DNA of 58,473 nt, from the NCBI GenBank assembly GCA_029238255.1, contig JAQWGK010000008.1:1-58473 (forward strand). The letters are read 5' to 3'. Made by a program: the position numbers and the translations under genes. Shown here piece after piece: positions 1 through 8,321 of the stretch. Under the pieces are notes generated by a model. That model had not been told where the DNA came from. It saw only the letters and a list, made by a program, of their open reading frames with translations, and made no database searches. The first letter of the stretch is position 1, and every line of letters begins with the position of its first letter. This DNA comes from Porticoccaceae bacterium. GTDB lineage: Bacteria > Pseudomonadota > Gammaproteobacteria > Pseudomonadales > Porticoccaceae.

Positions 1-48
1 CGGTTGGGCATAAACCAACCGACGGTAACACAACAGGAGCACAGAGCG

Positions 49-1176
49 GTGGGTAATATCTACGATCTAAATCATCGCAGGGATGCTGAAGTAAAAGCAG
101 CAGGATGGCTGGCACGCCTCGATAACGAGGAGCCGTTAACCCCGAAAGAACATTCTGAGCTTTGCATCTGGTTAAATAGCAGTACAGAGCATCGGGATGC
201 ACTCAAAGCATTGGCCAGATTTTCCGGGCAGGCAAATATACTCACCGAGTTATCTATTCCACTTGAACCCCGTCAAGGGGGTATAGGCAATTTCATTGCC
301 GCAGGTTTTTCCTGGGCAGGGTTTAGAGGAGTGACTACAGCGGTAGTTTTTTGTTGTCTTGGAGTTGTTTTAGGGTTCAGCCAATGGGGAGGCGATGAAT
401 TTGGTATTTCATCTCCTATGGTTTCTGGTAACGGGGTTTATCAAACCCGTGTTGGTGAGCAAAATGCCATCAGATTAGCCGACGGCTCAGTGATTGAGCT
501 CAATACCGATAGTCATATTCAAGTGGACTATAGCGCACAGAATCGCGCCGTTAAGTTATTGCGAGGAGAAGCGCATTTCAGTGTCAGTAAAGATAAATCC
601 CGTCCCTTTGAAGTTAGCGCCGGGCAGGGCATGGTGCGCGCTGTGGGTACTGCCTTTGCGGTTCGCTTTGATCGGCAAGCTCTCGAGATCACGGTTACAG
701 AAGGCGAGGTTGCGCTGGCAGAATTGCCAATAGTGGCTAGTAGTACCTCGCTAGCAGAGGATCAGTCACTGAACGCCGAGCTTGGTGATGCTACCAATAA
801 AACCCTGGGCAACCCTGTTGCTGCAGCGCTGGTAGAGGGGCAGAGCGCTGTCTTTAAGCCCCATAGCCCAACGCCTGTCCCTGAGGGAATCTTGTCTTTA
901 GATAAAGATGACCTGCAAAAACAAATGGCCTGGCGTAGTGGTATGTTGCTATTTACTGGAGAACCCCTCTCCGAAGTAATTGATGAAATTAACCGCTATA
1001 CAGCATTAGCTATAGAGATTGCCGATCCTGATATAGGTGATATTAGGATAGGTGGGCAATTTAATATCAGTGATATCGACGTAATACTCAATGTTCTCGA
1101 CGCAAAATTTAATGTGGGGGTAATCTATATTGATGAAAACAATATTCAATTGGCCGCCAAGCAAAATAATAATTAA
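49..1176 (+). CDS. fecR: FecR-type anti-sigma/transmembrane signal transducer
   Basis: This is a FecR-family inner-membrane regulator that would pass a signal from the TonB-dependent receptor downstream to an ECF sigma factor. The cytoplasmic N-terminal domain (DUF4880-like, about residues 10-55, containing AGWLARLD) is followed by one membrane segment (about 93-112), a periplasmic FecR domain (about 130-225, with FEVSAGQGMVRAVGTAFAV) and a C-terminal DUF4974/STN-like domain (about 295-365). I chose the GTG at 49 because AGGAG at 35-39 sits nine bases upstream and MGNIYDLN resembles a typical FecR beginning. The frame is open to the left edge, so an upstream TTG at 4 is formally possible. A TAA at 11-13 in another frame could end a preceding gene, plausibly the ECF sigma factor, but that lies outside the window. 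Confidence 0.88.
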   Translation: MGNIYDLNHRRDAEVKAAGWLARLDNEEPLTPKEHSELCIWLNSSTEHRDALKALARFSGQANILTELSIPLEPRQGGIGNFIAAGFSWAGFRGVTTAVVFCCLGVVLGFSQWGGDEFGISSPMVSGNGVYQTRVGEQNAIRLADGSVIELNTDSHIQVDYSAQNRAVKLLRGEAHFSVSKDKSRPFEVSAGQGMVRAVGTAFAVRFDRQALEITVTEGEVALAELPIVASSTSLAEDQSLNAELGDATNKTLGNPVAAALVEGQSAVFKPHSPTPVPEGILSLDKDDLQKQMAWRSGMLLFTGEPLSEVIDEINRYTALAIEIADPDIGDIRIGGQFNISDIDVILNVLDAKFNVGVIYIDENNIQLAAKQNNN

Positions 1177-1350
1177 ATAAATCCATATGCGATGCTGCAA
1201 GAAAAATACAATACCGACTAAGGGTTTTTTATCTCTCATCAGTTCTATGAATTACAAGACCGCAGCATGTGGTTTTGTCATGAAAGTAACTGGGTTTTGG
1301 GGAAGAAAAAAACGCATTATCAAAAAGTTGGCTAGATAAGTGTTAGTCCC

Positions 1351-4017
1351 ATGGTGAATAAAACACTTTACGCATTAGTGCTTAGTCTAACCATCATTGT
1401 AGTGCCCTGTAGTATGGATGTGCAGGCAGAGAATGGATATCGTTCTCCAGAGACGATAAAAGAACCTTCTAAGGCTTTGTCCATGCTCCACCTAAAGCAT
1501 TATAGGGTCAATCTACCGGCACAACAGGTAGCTCAATCACTCAATGATCTTGCAGCGCAAACAGGCGTCCCTTTTCTCTATCCCTATCATCTGGTTATGT
1601 CCATGGCAGCCCCTGCTATTACCGGCGAGTATACCGTGCTTGAAGCTGTGCAGTTAATGCTGAAAGACACCAATCTCAAAGGCGGTTTTGTGGATGGGGC
1701 TGTAACCATATCATTGGTAACAGCCCATAAAACTGATAACGATAATCATTTGGGGATTGATCGGATGAAAAAATTAGAGACGAAAAAGAAACTATTAGCG
1801 ACATTGATTGGGATGTTTGTGGGCGGTGTAGGTTCTGGCACTGTGGTTGCCCAACAGAATGATGGGCAGAACAATACACTTGCCCTTGAAGAGATTGTGG
1901 TTACCGCCGGAAAGCGCGCCGAAGGCGTTAGTATTCAGGATACGGCGATGTCTATTTCAGCTATAAGTGCTGAGGATATAGATAGGCGTGGTCTGGTGGG
2001 TATGGATGATTACCTGCGCTCAATGCCCAGTATTAGTATGCAAGATCGTGGTGCTGGCCAAAACCAAGTAATCATTCGAGGTTTGAATGTGAGCGGTCAG
2101 AGTGACGGCCGAACCGGTATCTACTTTGGCGAAATTCCTACCGCTGGGTTAGGTCATTTTGGGGGTTCTTATACCGGTGGTGGCAATGGCGATTTAAAGA
2201 TGGTTGATATTGAGCGTGTTGAGGTTCTGCGTGGCCCTCAGGGAACTCTATACGGTTCTGGCGTAATGGGTGGCACGGTACGTGTGCTTCCCCAGAGTCC
2301 TAATTTAGAAAAAATGGAAGGTAAATTGGGCGTGCGCTATTCCAATACCGATAAGCTTGGGGGCGATAATACGATGACGCAAGCCGTATTAAATGTTCCT
2401 ATCATTGAAGACACCTTAGCGATTCGTGGTGTCGCTTATCAATTTGATAATAGCGGTTTTTATGAAAACGTAGTGGTTAGCCAGCCTTTTGATGATAATG
2501 CCGAGATTCTTGATAATGGTGGTGTATTGGAAGACCGTGGTGATTTCGGTGCTGATAAAACTACTGGGTTTCGCTTATCGGCTCTGTGGCAGGTGAGTGA
2601 ATCTTTAGATGCCACCCTGAGTTATATTAAGCAGGATACAGACCAAGATGGGGGCCCTCAAGAGAATACCAGTTTAGAGGGCAAATACCAGTTGCGGCGA
2701 GGTAATACAGGCGTGAACGGAACTAATAGTGAATTTTTTGATACTGAACTTGATATTATTAATTTAGTGGTTAATTTTGATCTTGGTTGGGGAACACTGA
2801 CTAGCGCAACTTCGTCAATGGACTTTGATTCGACTCACGAAGCTGATGGTACTCACCGACCTGCTGTCGTTATTACGACTATGCCTTTTTCTTTTAGTTT
2901 CCACAATGCACCAAATTACTTCGGCAATGACACGGAACTGGAGGCCTTTACTCAAGAGTTACGTTTGTCCTCTGATTTAGAGGGGCCGCTTCAGTATCTT
3001 GTTGGCTTATATTATGAAGAGTACGAACGGTCAGGTATTTCTGGGCGCTACTATGATTCGAACTCTCAGGATACTCCATTAAGGGCTCCCTTTGAGATTG
3101 AACGAACTAATGATTTGGAGCAGAAGGCTATTTTTGGTGAGTTAACTTATAATTTCACTGAGCAATTAGCCGCCACTATTGGTGCCCGGCACTTTGATTA
3201 TGATCTGGTGGGCACGGATAATAACCCGATTCCTGCAACTATAGACGAAGACGGCCAAACTTATAAGGCTAATATCACCTATCATCTCAATGACGATATT
3301 ATGCTCTATGGGCAGTGGGCCGAAGGTTTTGACTTGGGTGGTCCGGTTCGTCCTACCGCTGGTTGCGGTGTGATTCCCGCTACTGATTCTAACACTCTAG
3401 AGAACTTTGAGATTGGCTTTAAATCTTCGCTAGCGGACAACCGTGTTACCCTAAACGGATCCTACTATTTTATTGATTGGAGGGGATTGCCTGTAGCTTT
3501 TGCTACTACACCTGGCTGTGTTTCAAATCAAAATATAGGTAAGGCAGAGTCTGAAGGGGTTGAGTTGGAGCTTCAGGTACGCCTAACAGAAAGTGTCAAG
3601 CTGGATGTCAGCACCTCCTATGGTGAAGCTACCGTTGCAGAGGATCTTGACTCTGGAGACTTTACAGCATCCAAGGGTGATAACCTTCCCGGTGCTTCAG
3701 ATTTCACCTTTAGCCTTGGTGCTGAGTACCTGTTTACCCTGGGAGCAAATGACGGTTTTGTTCGCTTCGATTATGCCTTTGCCAGTGAATATCATACTGA
3801 TATTGCTGAAACAAGCCTTGCTGCCGGTGATTATGGCCTATCTAATCTAAAAGTAGGTGTTGCCTTTGATCAAGTGGATGTGGAGGTCTTTGTTAATAAC
3901 ATGACCAATGAAGACGCCATTACTTGGTCGGATACGGCAAATAACCTTGATGGAGCAGCTCGTGTTAATCGCGTTCGTCCCCGTACTATGGGTCTGAATG
4001 TTAATTACCAGTTCTAA
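1351..4017 (+). CDS. TonB-dependent receptor with N-terminal STN signalling domain
   Basis: This is an outer-membrane active-transport receptor of 888 residues. After a signal peptide (about 1-26) comes an STN (secretin/TonB short N-terminal) domain at about 50-122. A TonB-box-like LEEIVVTAGKR follows near 180, then a plug domain (about 190-320) with VEVLRGPQGTLYGSG, and a beta-barrel ending in aromatic Phe (NYQF). The STN domain and the FecR gene just upstream together indicate a transducer-type receptor that signals its own substrate, as FecA does. An oddity is a second basic-plus-hydrophobic stretch (about 141-168, KKLLATLIGMFVGGVGSG) ending in VVAQQ. It looks like another signal peptide between STN and the TonB box. 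The substrate cannot be read from the sequence. Neighbouring hydrolases hint at peptides, but siderophores or glycans are not excluded. Confidence 0.92.
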   Translation: MVNKTLYALVLSLTIIVVPCSMDVQAENGYRSPETIKEPSKALSMLHLKHYRVNLPAQQVAQSLNDLAAQTGVPFLYPYHLVMSMAAPAITGEYTVLEAVQLMLKDTNLKGGFVDGAVTISLVTAHKTDNDNHLGIDRMKKLETKKKLLATLIGMFVGGVGSGTVVAQQNDGQNNTLALEEIVVTAGKRAEGVSIQDTAMSISAISAEDIDRRGLVGMDDYLRSMPSISMQDRGAGQNQVIIRGLNVSGQSDGRTGIYFGEIPTAGLGHFGGSYTGGGNGDLKMVDIERVEVLRGPQGTLYGSGVMGGTVRVLPQSPNLEKMEGKLGVRYSNTDKLGGDNTMTQAVLNVPIIEDTLAIRGVAYQFDNSGFYENVVVSQPFDDNAEILDNGGVLEDRGDFGADKTTGFRLSALWQVSESLDATLSYIKQDTDQDGGPQENTSLEGKYQLRRGNTGVNGTNSEFFDTELDIINLVVNFDLGWGTLTSATSSMDFDSTHEADGTHRPAVVITTMPFSFSFHNAPNYFGNDTELEAFTQELRLSSDLEGPLQYLVGLYYEEYERSGISGRYYDSNSQDTPLRAPFEIERTNDLEQKAIFGELTYNFTEQLAATIGARHFDYDLVGTDNNPIPATIDEDGQTYKANITYHLNDDIMLYGQWAEGFDLGGPVRPTAGCGVIPATDSNTLENFEIGFKSSLADNRVTLNGSYYFIDWRGLPVAFATTPGCVSNQNIGKAESEGVELELQVRLTESVKLDVSTSYGEATVAEDLDSGDFTASKGDNLPGASDFTFSLGAEYLFTLGANDGFVRFDYAFASEYHTDIAETSLAAGDYGLSNLKVGVAFDQVDVEVFVNNMTNEDAITWSDTANNLDGAARVNRVRPRTMGLNVNYQF

Positions 4018-4050
4018 CTAACGGGTTTCTTTAGACCCACTTAAATCGCG

Positions 4051-4098
4051 ACCGGCCCTGCTTTGATTCAAACTAGCAGTGGTCGGTTAGCGGTTTTT
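4051..4098 (+). terminator. Rho-independent terminator after the TonB-dependent receptor
   Basis: A long stem (ACCGGCC plus CTGCT pairing with AGCAG and GGTCGGT, one bulged T and one wobble) closes a 12-base loop. It is followed within a few bases by a run of five T. It lies 34 bases after the receptor stop and separates the receptor from the hydrolase genes. Confidence 0.65.
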
Positions 4099-4234
4099 AT
4101 CAGATTGACTGTATTCGGGATATCTGGTGCGCTTTGTGTTGTGCAAAGTATGTAGTAAGAAAGTTTGTGATAAAGAGTATTTTATAAAAAGTATGGCCTT
4201 GAATTAACCCCATAATTCGCGACAAGGAGATGTT

Positions 4235-6622
4235 GTGACCGATAATCCCCTTCCGCTCCCTTTCCAAATTCCGAATGACTTGCTATCCAATTACCAGCGT
4301 GCCAAAGCACTTTTGCAGTTTAAGTTCCGTGGCAGAAAAACTATTCCCAATGCATTGGTATTTCCAGTTTGGATAGAGGGCGCCCAGTGTTTTTGGTATG
4401 AGCGGCAATTAACGCAGGGCAAGGAATTCCGATTGGTTAATGCGGTTACTGCGACCAATACCTTGGCCTTTAATCACCAATATCTCGCCCGTGCGCTGGC
4501 AGAGGCCGTGGGCCAGCCAGTGGATGCCGCTAATTTACCGATTAATAATCTTAATGGCCAAGTCACTGCCACTATAGAAATGACTGTGAATCAGATGACG
4601 CTTCAGTTCACCGCCTTTGATAAGCGTTGGGTGTTTATTGATGAGTCTGCTTCCCTAAGGGAAATTGATCGAACACCTATTAACGAGCTGATCTCTCCGG
4701 ATGGTCAGAAAGTCCTATTTACCCGAGACCACAATCTTTGGCTTCGGGATATCAACACCAATCAAGAGCGTGCCTTGACCGTTGATGGTGAGGAATTTTA
4801 CCCCTACGCGATACCTGGCTCGGTATATGGCAACGATGCCTTTGTGACGCTGTTGCCTCCTCAGGCTCAATGGTCACCCGACAGTCGACGACTATTGACG
4901 GTGCAACTGGATCAGCGACAGGTAAAGACTGTCGGGGCAATAGATCATGTCCCCCTTGATGGAAGCCTGCGGCCAAAGACCAACGAACGCAAACTCGCCT
5001 TTCCCGGTGATCCCTATGTGGAATGTTATCGCCTACTCTCGATTGATACAGAAACAGGGCATATTCAGGATGCCAACTATGGTCAGATTCCCACCACCTA
5101 TGGCGGAGCGGGTGGTTATTTTGAAAACTCATTGGGTTGGTGGAATACAGATAGCAAGACCGCCTATTTTGTCGATGTCGATCGCTACTATAAATATGCG
5201 CGGGTCATTGCCTTTGATACAGATACCGGAGCAACTCGCATACTCTTTGAAGAACCCTCAACCACTCGTATAGACCTGACAGTAGGGCCTTTTGATCAGG
5301 CACATTTAATCCCGATGCCAGAAACTGATGAACTGCTCTGGTACTCCGACCGCAGTGGCTGGGGGCATTATTACCTCTACAACTTAACCACCGGCCAGCT
5401 AAAAAACCCAGTGACTTCGGGTGAGTGGTTGGTGAGGGATGTAGTTCACTATGATGCAAAGCGTCGCGAACTATTTGTCACCACATCAGGTCGTGAGACA
5501 GCGACCGAGATCGGTGCGCAGCGCGATCCCTATTATCGGGATTTGATCCGCATCTCTATTAATACCGGCAAAATCACGACACTGATTTCAACTGATCATG
5601 AGTGCATCACCCAGCATTCCAAAGATATTGCGCAATGGTTAAATGGTTATGTGGGAACATCCAACGGTGTATCCCCTTGCGGTAACTATGCGGTCGTGAC
5701 CCGTTCCAGAGTGGATGAGGTTCCCGAGACCTTTTTGTTAGACCGTGATGGACATAAGCTGATGGTTGTTGAACGGGCGGATACCAAGGCACTGCCCGCG
5801 AATTGGTTATGGCCGGAACCAGTAAAAATGACAGCGGCGGATGGTAAAACAGCGATCTATGGTGTTATCTATAAGCCGTCGTTTTTTTCAACGGAAGAAA
5901 CCTATCCGGTGATCGACCAGTCCTTTATTGGTTATGCTTTTCCAATTGCCGCCAAAGGCGCTTTTGCCTGCAGTAACGCGCTGGGTGCCCAGTATTTTGA
6001 AGCAGCGGCCGTGGCCGAACTGGGTTTTATTGTTGTCCAGATAGATGGCCGCGGCAGCCGGTATCGAGGCAAGGCATTTCACGACAGCGCGTATGGCTGG
6101 CTAAACTCAGCCAGCCACATTGATGATCATGTGGCAGGCATCAAGCAATTGGCCCAGCGTTTCTCCTGGATGGATCTAAACCGGGTAGGAATTTGCGGTC
6201 TTAATATGGGTGGTAACGGGGTTCTGGAAGGACTGTTAAAACATCCGGATTTTTACACCGTTGGAACCTGTGGGCAGCTTTATGATGCCCGAATTATGAA
6301 TGCCAATCAGGGTGATTATGACGAAGGTGAAACACCCAGAGCCAATGAAAAATACTATGAAGAATTGGTGGAAAATCTTAGGGGAAAACTACTGTTGATG
6401 GTCGGCCTTAAGGATTACGTTCCACCCGCGGTAACATTTCGAGTAGTGGAAGCACTACAGAGAGCAAACAAGGATTTTGACTTAATTGTAGAGCCCAATT
6501 GGGGCTATACATCCAGCGTCTATCAAACCCGTAGGGCTTGGGATTATCTAGTTCAGCACCTACAGGGTAAGCAACCCCCGAAAGAATTCGACCTGGCAGC
6601 ACCTACTACAAAAGATAGCTAG
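4235..6622 (+). CDS. S9 prolyl-oligopeptidase/DPP-IV-like protein, catalytic triad degenerate (probable pseudoenzyme)
   Basis: The protein has 795 residues. A DPP-IV-type beta-propeller (about 100-500, with SPDGQKVLFTRDHNLWLRD) precedes an alpha/beta-hydrolase domain (about 560-785, with VVQIDGRGSRYRGKAFHD). No signal peptide is visible, so it is probably cytoplasmic. The fold is clear, but the nucleophile elbow reads GLNMGG where relatives have GxSxGG. Ser is therefore Asn657 (AAT at 6203-6205). The catalytic-His position, normally PNRxHG, reads PNWGYT with Tyr758 (TAT at 6506-6508). The triad Asp appears kept as Asp727 in GLKDY. There is no stop or frameshift, so the gene is not obviously decaying. 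The start is GTG at 4235, with AAGGAGA eight bases or so upstream. It lies 45 bases before the S12-like gene and is probably co-transcribed with it. Peptidase activity is unlikely; a binding or regulatory role is inference. Confidence 0.85.
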   Translation: MTDNPLPLPFQIPNDLLSNYQRAKALLQFKFRGRKTIPNALVFPVWIEGAQCFWYERQLTQGKEFRLVNAVTATNTLAFNHQYLARALAEAVGQPVDAANLPINNLNGQVTATIEMTVNQMTLQFTAFDKRWVFIDESASLREIDRTPINELISPDGQKVLFTRDHNLWLRDINTNQERALTVDGEEFYPYAIPGSVYGNDAFVTLLPPQAQWSPDSRRLLTVQLDQRQVKTVGAIDHVPLDGSLRPKTNERKLAFPGDPYVECYRLLSIDTETGHIQDANYGQIPTTYGGAGGYFENSLGWWNTDSKTAYFVDVDRYYKYARVIAFDTDTGATRILFEEPSTTRIDLTVGPFDQAHLIPMPETDELLWYSDRSGWGHYYLYNLTTGQLKNPVTSGEWLVRDVVHYDAKRRELFVTTSGRETATEIGAQRDPYYRDLIRISINTGKITTLISTDHECITQHSKDIAQWLNGYVGTSNGVSPCGNYAVVTRSRVDEVPETFLLDRDGHKLMVVERADTKALPANWLWPEPVKMTAADGKTAIYGVIYKPSFFSTEETYPVIDQSFIGYAFPIAAKGAFACSNALGAQYFEAAAVAELGFIVVQIDGRGSRYRGKAFHDSAYGWLNSASHIDDHVAGIKQLAQRFSWMDLNRVGICGLNMGGNGVLEGLLKHPDFYTVGTCGQLYDARIMNANQGDYDEGETPRANEKYYEELVENLRGKLLLMVGLKDYVPPAVTFRVVEALQRANKDFDLIVEPNWGYTSSVYQTRRAWDYLVQHLQGKQPPKEFDLAAPTTKDS

Positions 6623-6667
6623 GCGCCAAACCACTAAACCCAACCCCTCATTAAAAGGACTATTAAT

Positions 6668-8152
6668 GTGAGCACACCTCAAACCAGCACGCAGAGCGCA
6701 GAAACCGACAATGCCCTGTTAGATATTGAAGCATTGGAGAGCTATTTACTTGCGGCGATGGAGAAGTGGCAGGTGCCTGGTCTTTCATTGGCTATAGTCA
6801 AAGACGGTAAAACAGTGCTGGCCAAAGGCTATGGTGTCCGTGAAACCGGAAAGGAACAGGCGGTTGATCAGCAGACCTTATTTCCTATCGCCGGTTCAAC
6901 CATGTCTTTTACCGCAGCAGCGCTGGCGATTCTGGTGGATGAACAGCGGCTAAATTGGACAGACCGAATGATCGATTTGTTGCCGGGTTTTCAGGCCAGC
7001 AGTGACCTGATTACTCATACAGCCACCATAACAGATGTACTAGCCCATAAGACTGGATTGCCGGTCGACTCCCTATCGTTTTACCCCAATCCCGGTTTTA
7101 GTCGTGCCGAGATTTTACGCCGGATAAAACATATAAAACCCAGCAGTGAGTTTAGAGCACAGTCTAGCCCCAACTTTCAAATGTATACCGCCGCCGGTGA
7201 AGTTATCCCGGTCTTGACCGATATAAGTTGGGATGACTTTGTCAGCGAGCGCCTGTTTAAGCCGATTGGCATGACCGACAGTATTACCGGCCCCGACCAG
7301 TTTGGGAACAAAAACAATATAGCCCGACCCCACGAAACCATAGAAGGTAACTTAACTGCCGTCCTCCATGCCAATACCTCTAATGTCGGCCCCGCGGTGT
7401 CAATCTACAGCAGCGCAGCAGATATGGCGAAATGGCTTAACTTCCAGCTCAATCTCGGCAAGGTGGGTGAAAACCCGCTGATCTCACCAGAGCAAATTAA
7501 CATCATGCGCAGAAGCCATAACACGGCCAATTATGCATTCCCTGAGATGGCGAAGCATTTTATAAATCATGGATTTGGGCTGATGATTACAGATAGTAGT
7601 CAGGGAGGGCATAAATTCTATAGCTTTGGGGGTAACACCGAAGGCACTGAATCCTATCATGCATTTGCGCCGGAACTGGGGCTGGGAATTGCAGTGATGG
7701 TTAACTCCTCAACTGTAATACCGCAGCCCTTAGTCGCGTGGATTATAGATCGCTATACCGGAGCACCTGATCGAGACTGGATTAGTGAGAGAACACCGGT
7801 TTATGAGGCTGGCATTGAAAGTGCTCTGACTGCGTTAGACGAAAAGCAAAAAGCTATCACTGATCCATCGACCTCACCCAGTGTCGCTTTGTCCTGTTAT
7901 GGGGGGGGTTACCGTCATCCATTGGTAGGTGATTTAAATATTACGGAACGCGCAGGCGCTTTGTCTTACACCTTGGGCAGCACCTACCAAGGTGAGTTAA
8001 CTCACGCCAATCATGACACTTTCTTTTCGAGGGTAAAGAAACCCTATTTAGGACAATTCTTTTTTAGTGGTCCGGCGCAATTCAGGTTGGATGTTGAAGG
8101 GGAGGTGATTAGTGTGGTTATAGCTGGCAGGGAGTTCTTAAGGGTTGATTGA
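6668..8152 (+). CDS. S12 beta-lactamase-fold serine hydrolase homologue lacking all three catalytic motifs (probable pseudoenzyme)
   Basis: This 494-residue protein matches the class C beta-lactamase/PBP4-like family (PF00144) over about residues 19-370. Examples are VPGLSLAIVKDGKTVLAKGYG and the helix FTAAALAILVDEQRLNW. A smaller C-terminal beta domain follows. Every catalytic motif is replaced. The SxxK motif is GSTM (Gly76, Met79). YxN is PNF (residues 168-170). The HxG/KTG-equivalent is FGG (Phe320). No signal peptide is seen, which is unusual for this family. The start is GTG at 6668 after AAAAGGA. The reading frame is intact, so the loss of catalysis looks tolerated or selected. It sits directly behind an S9 homologue that has also lost catalytic residues, suggesting that the pair shares a non-hydrolytic role. 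Confidence 0.85.
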   Translation: MSTPQTSTQSAETDNALLDIEALESYLLAAMEKWQVPGLSLAIVKDGKTVLAKGYGVRETGKEQAVDQQTLFPIAGSTMSFTAAALAILVDEQRLNWTDRMIDLLPGFQASSDLITHTATITDVLAHKTGLPVDSLSFYPNPGFSRAEILRRIKHIKPSSEFRAQSSPNFQMYTAAGEVIPVLTDISWDDFVSERLFKPIGMTDSITGPDQFGNKNNIARPHETIEGNLTAVLHANTSNVGPAVSIYSSAADMAKWLNFQLNLGKVGENPLISPEQINIMRRSHNTANYAFPEMAKHFINHGFGLMITDSSQGGHKFYSFGGNTEGTESYHAFAPELGLGIAVMVNSSTVIPQPLVAWIIDRYTGAPDRDWISERTPVYEAGIESALTALDEKQKAITDPSTSPSVALSCYGGGYRHPLVGDLNITERAGALSYTLGSTYQGELTHANHDTFFSRVKKPYLGQFFFSGPAQFRLDVEGEVISVVIAGREFLRVD

Positions 8153-8321
8153 AACTTGTTGGCTCTAGCTGAAGCAGTTGGTGACACAATGAAATCAATT
8201 AAAATTACAGACGACTAGGGGTTATTTGCTTCACCAGGGTTCTATTCTCAATTGGTTTAAATGTAATTTCTTAGTTTAAGTATCAGTAACTACGAAAAAA
8301 TCAAATTTATAGGATGAAGTT

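Noticed and set aside
4018-4234. Possible lasso-peptide system around the S9 homologue (receptor, FecR, S9 protein)
   Set aside because: No precursor, B or C protein is visible in the window and the S9 protein lacks catalytic Ser and His, so an isopeptidase role is not supported.
4752-5132. 126-codon minus-strand open frame
   Set aside because: It is opposite the S9-like gene's propeller and has no recognisable features or ribosome-binding site.
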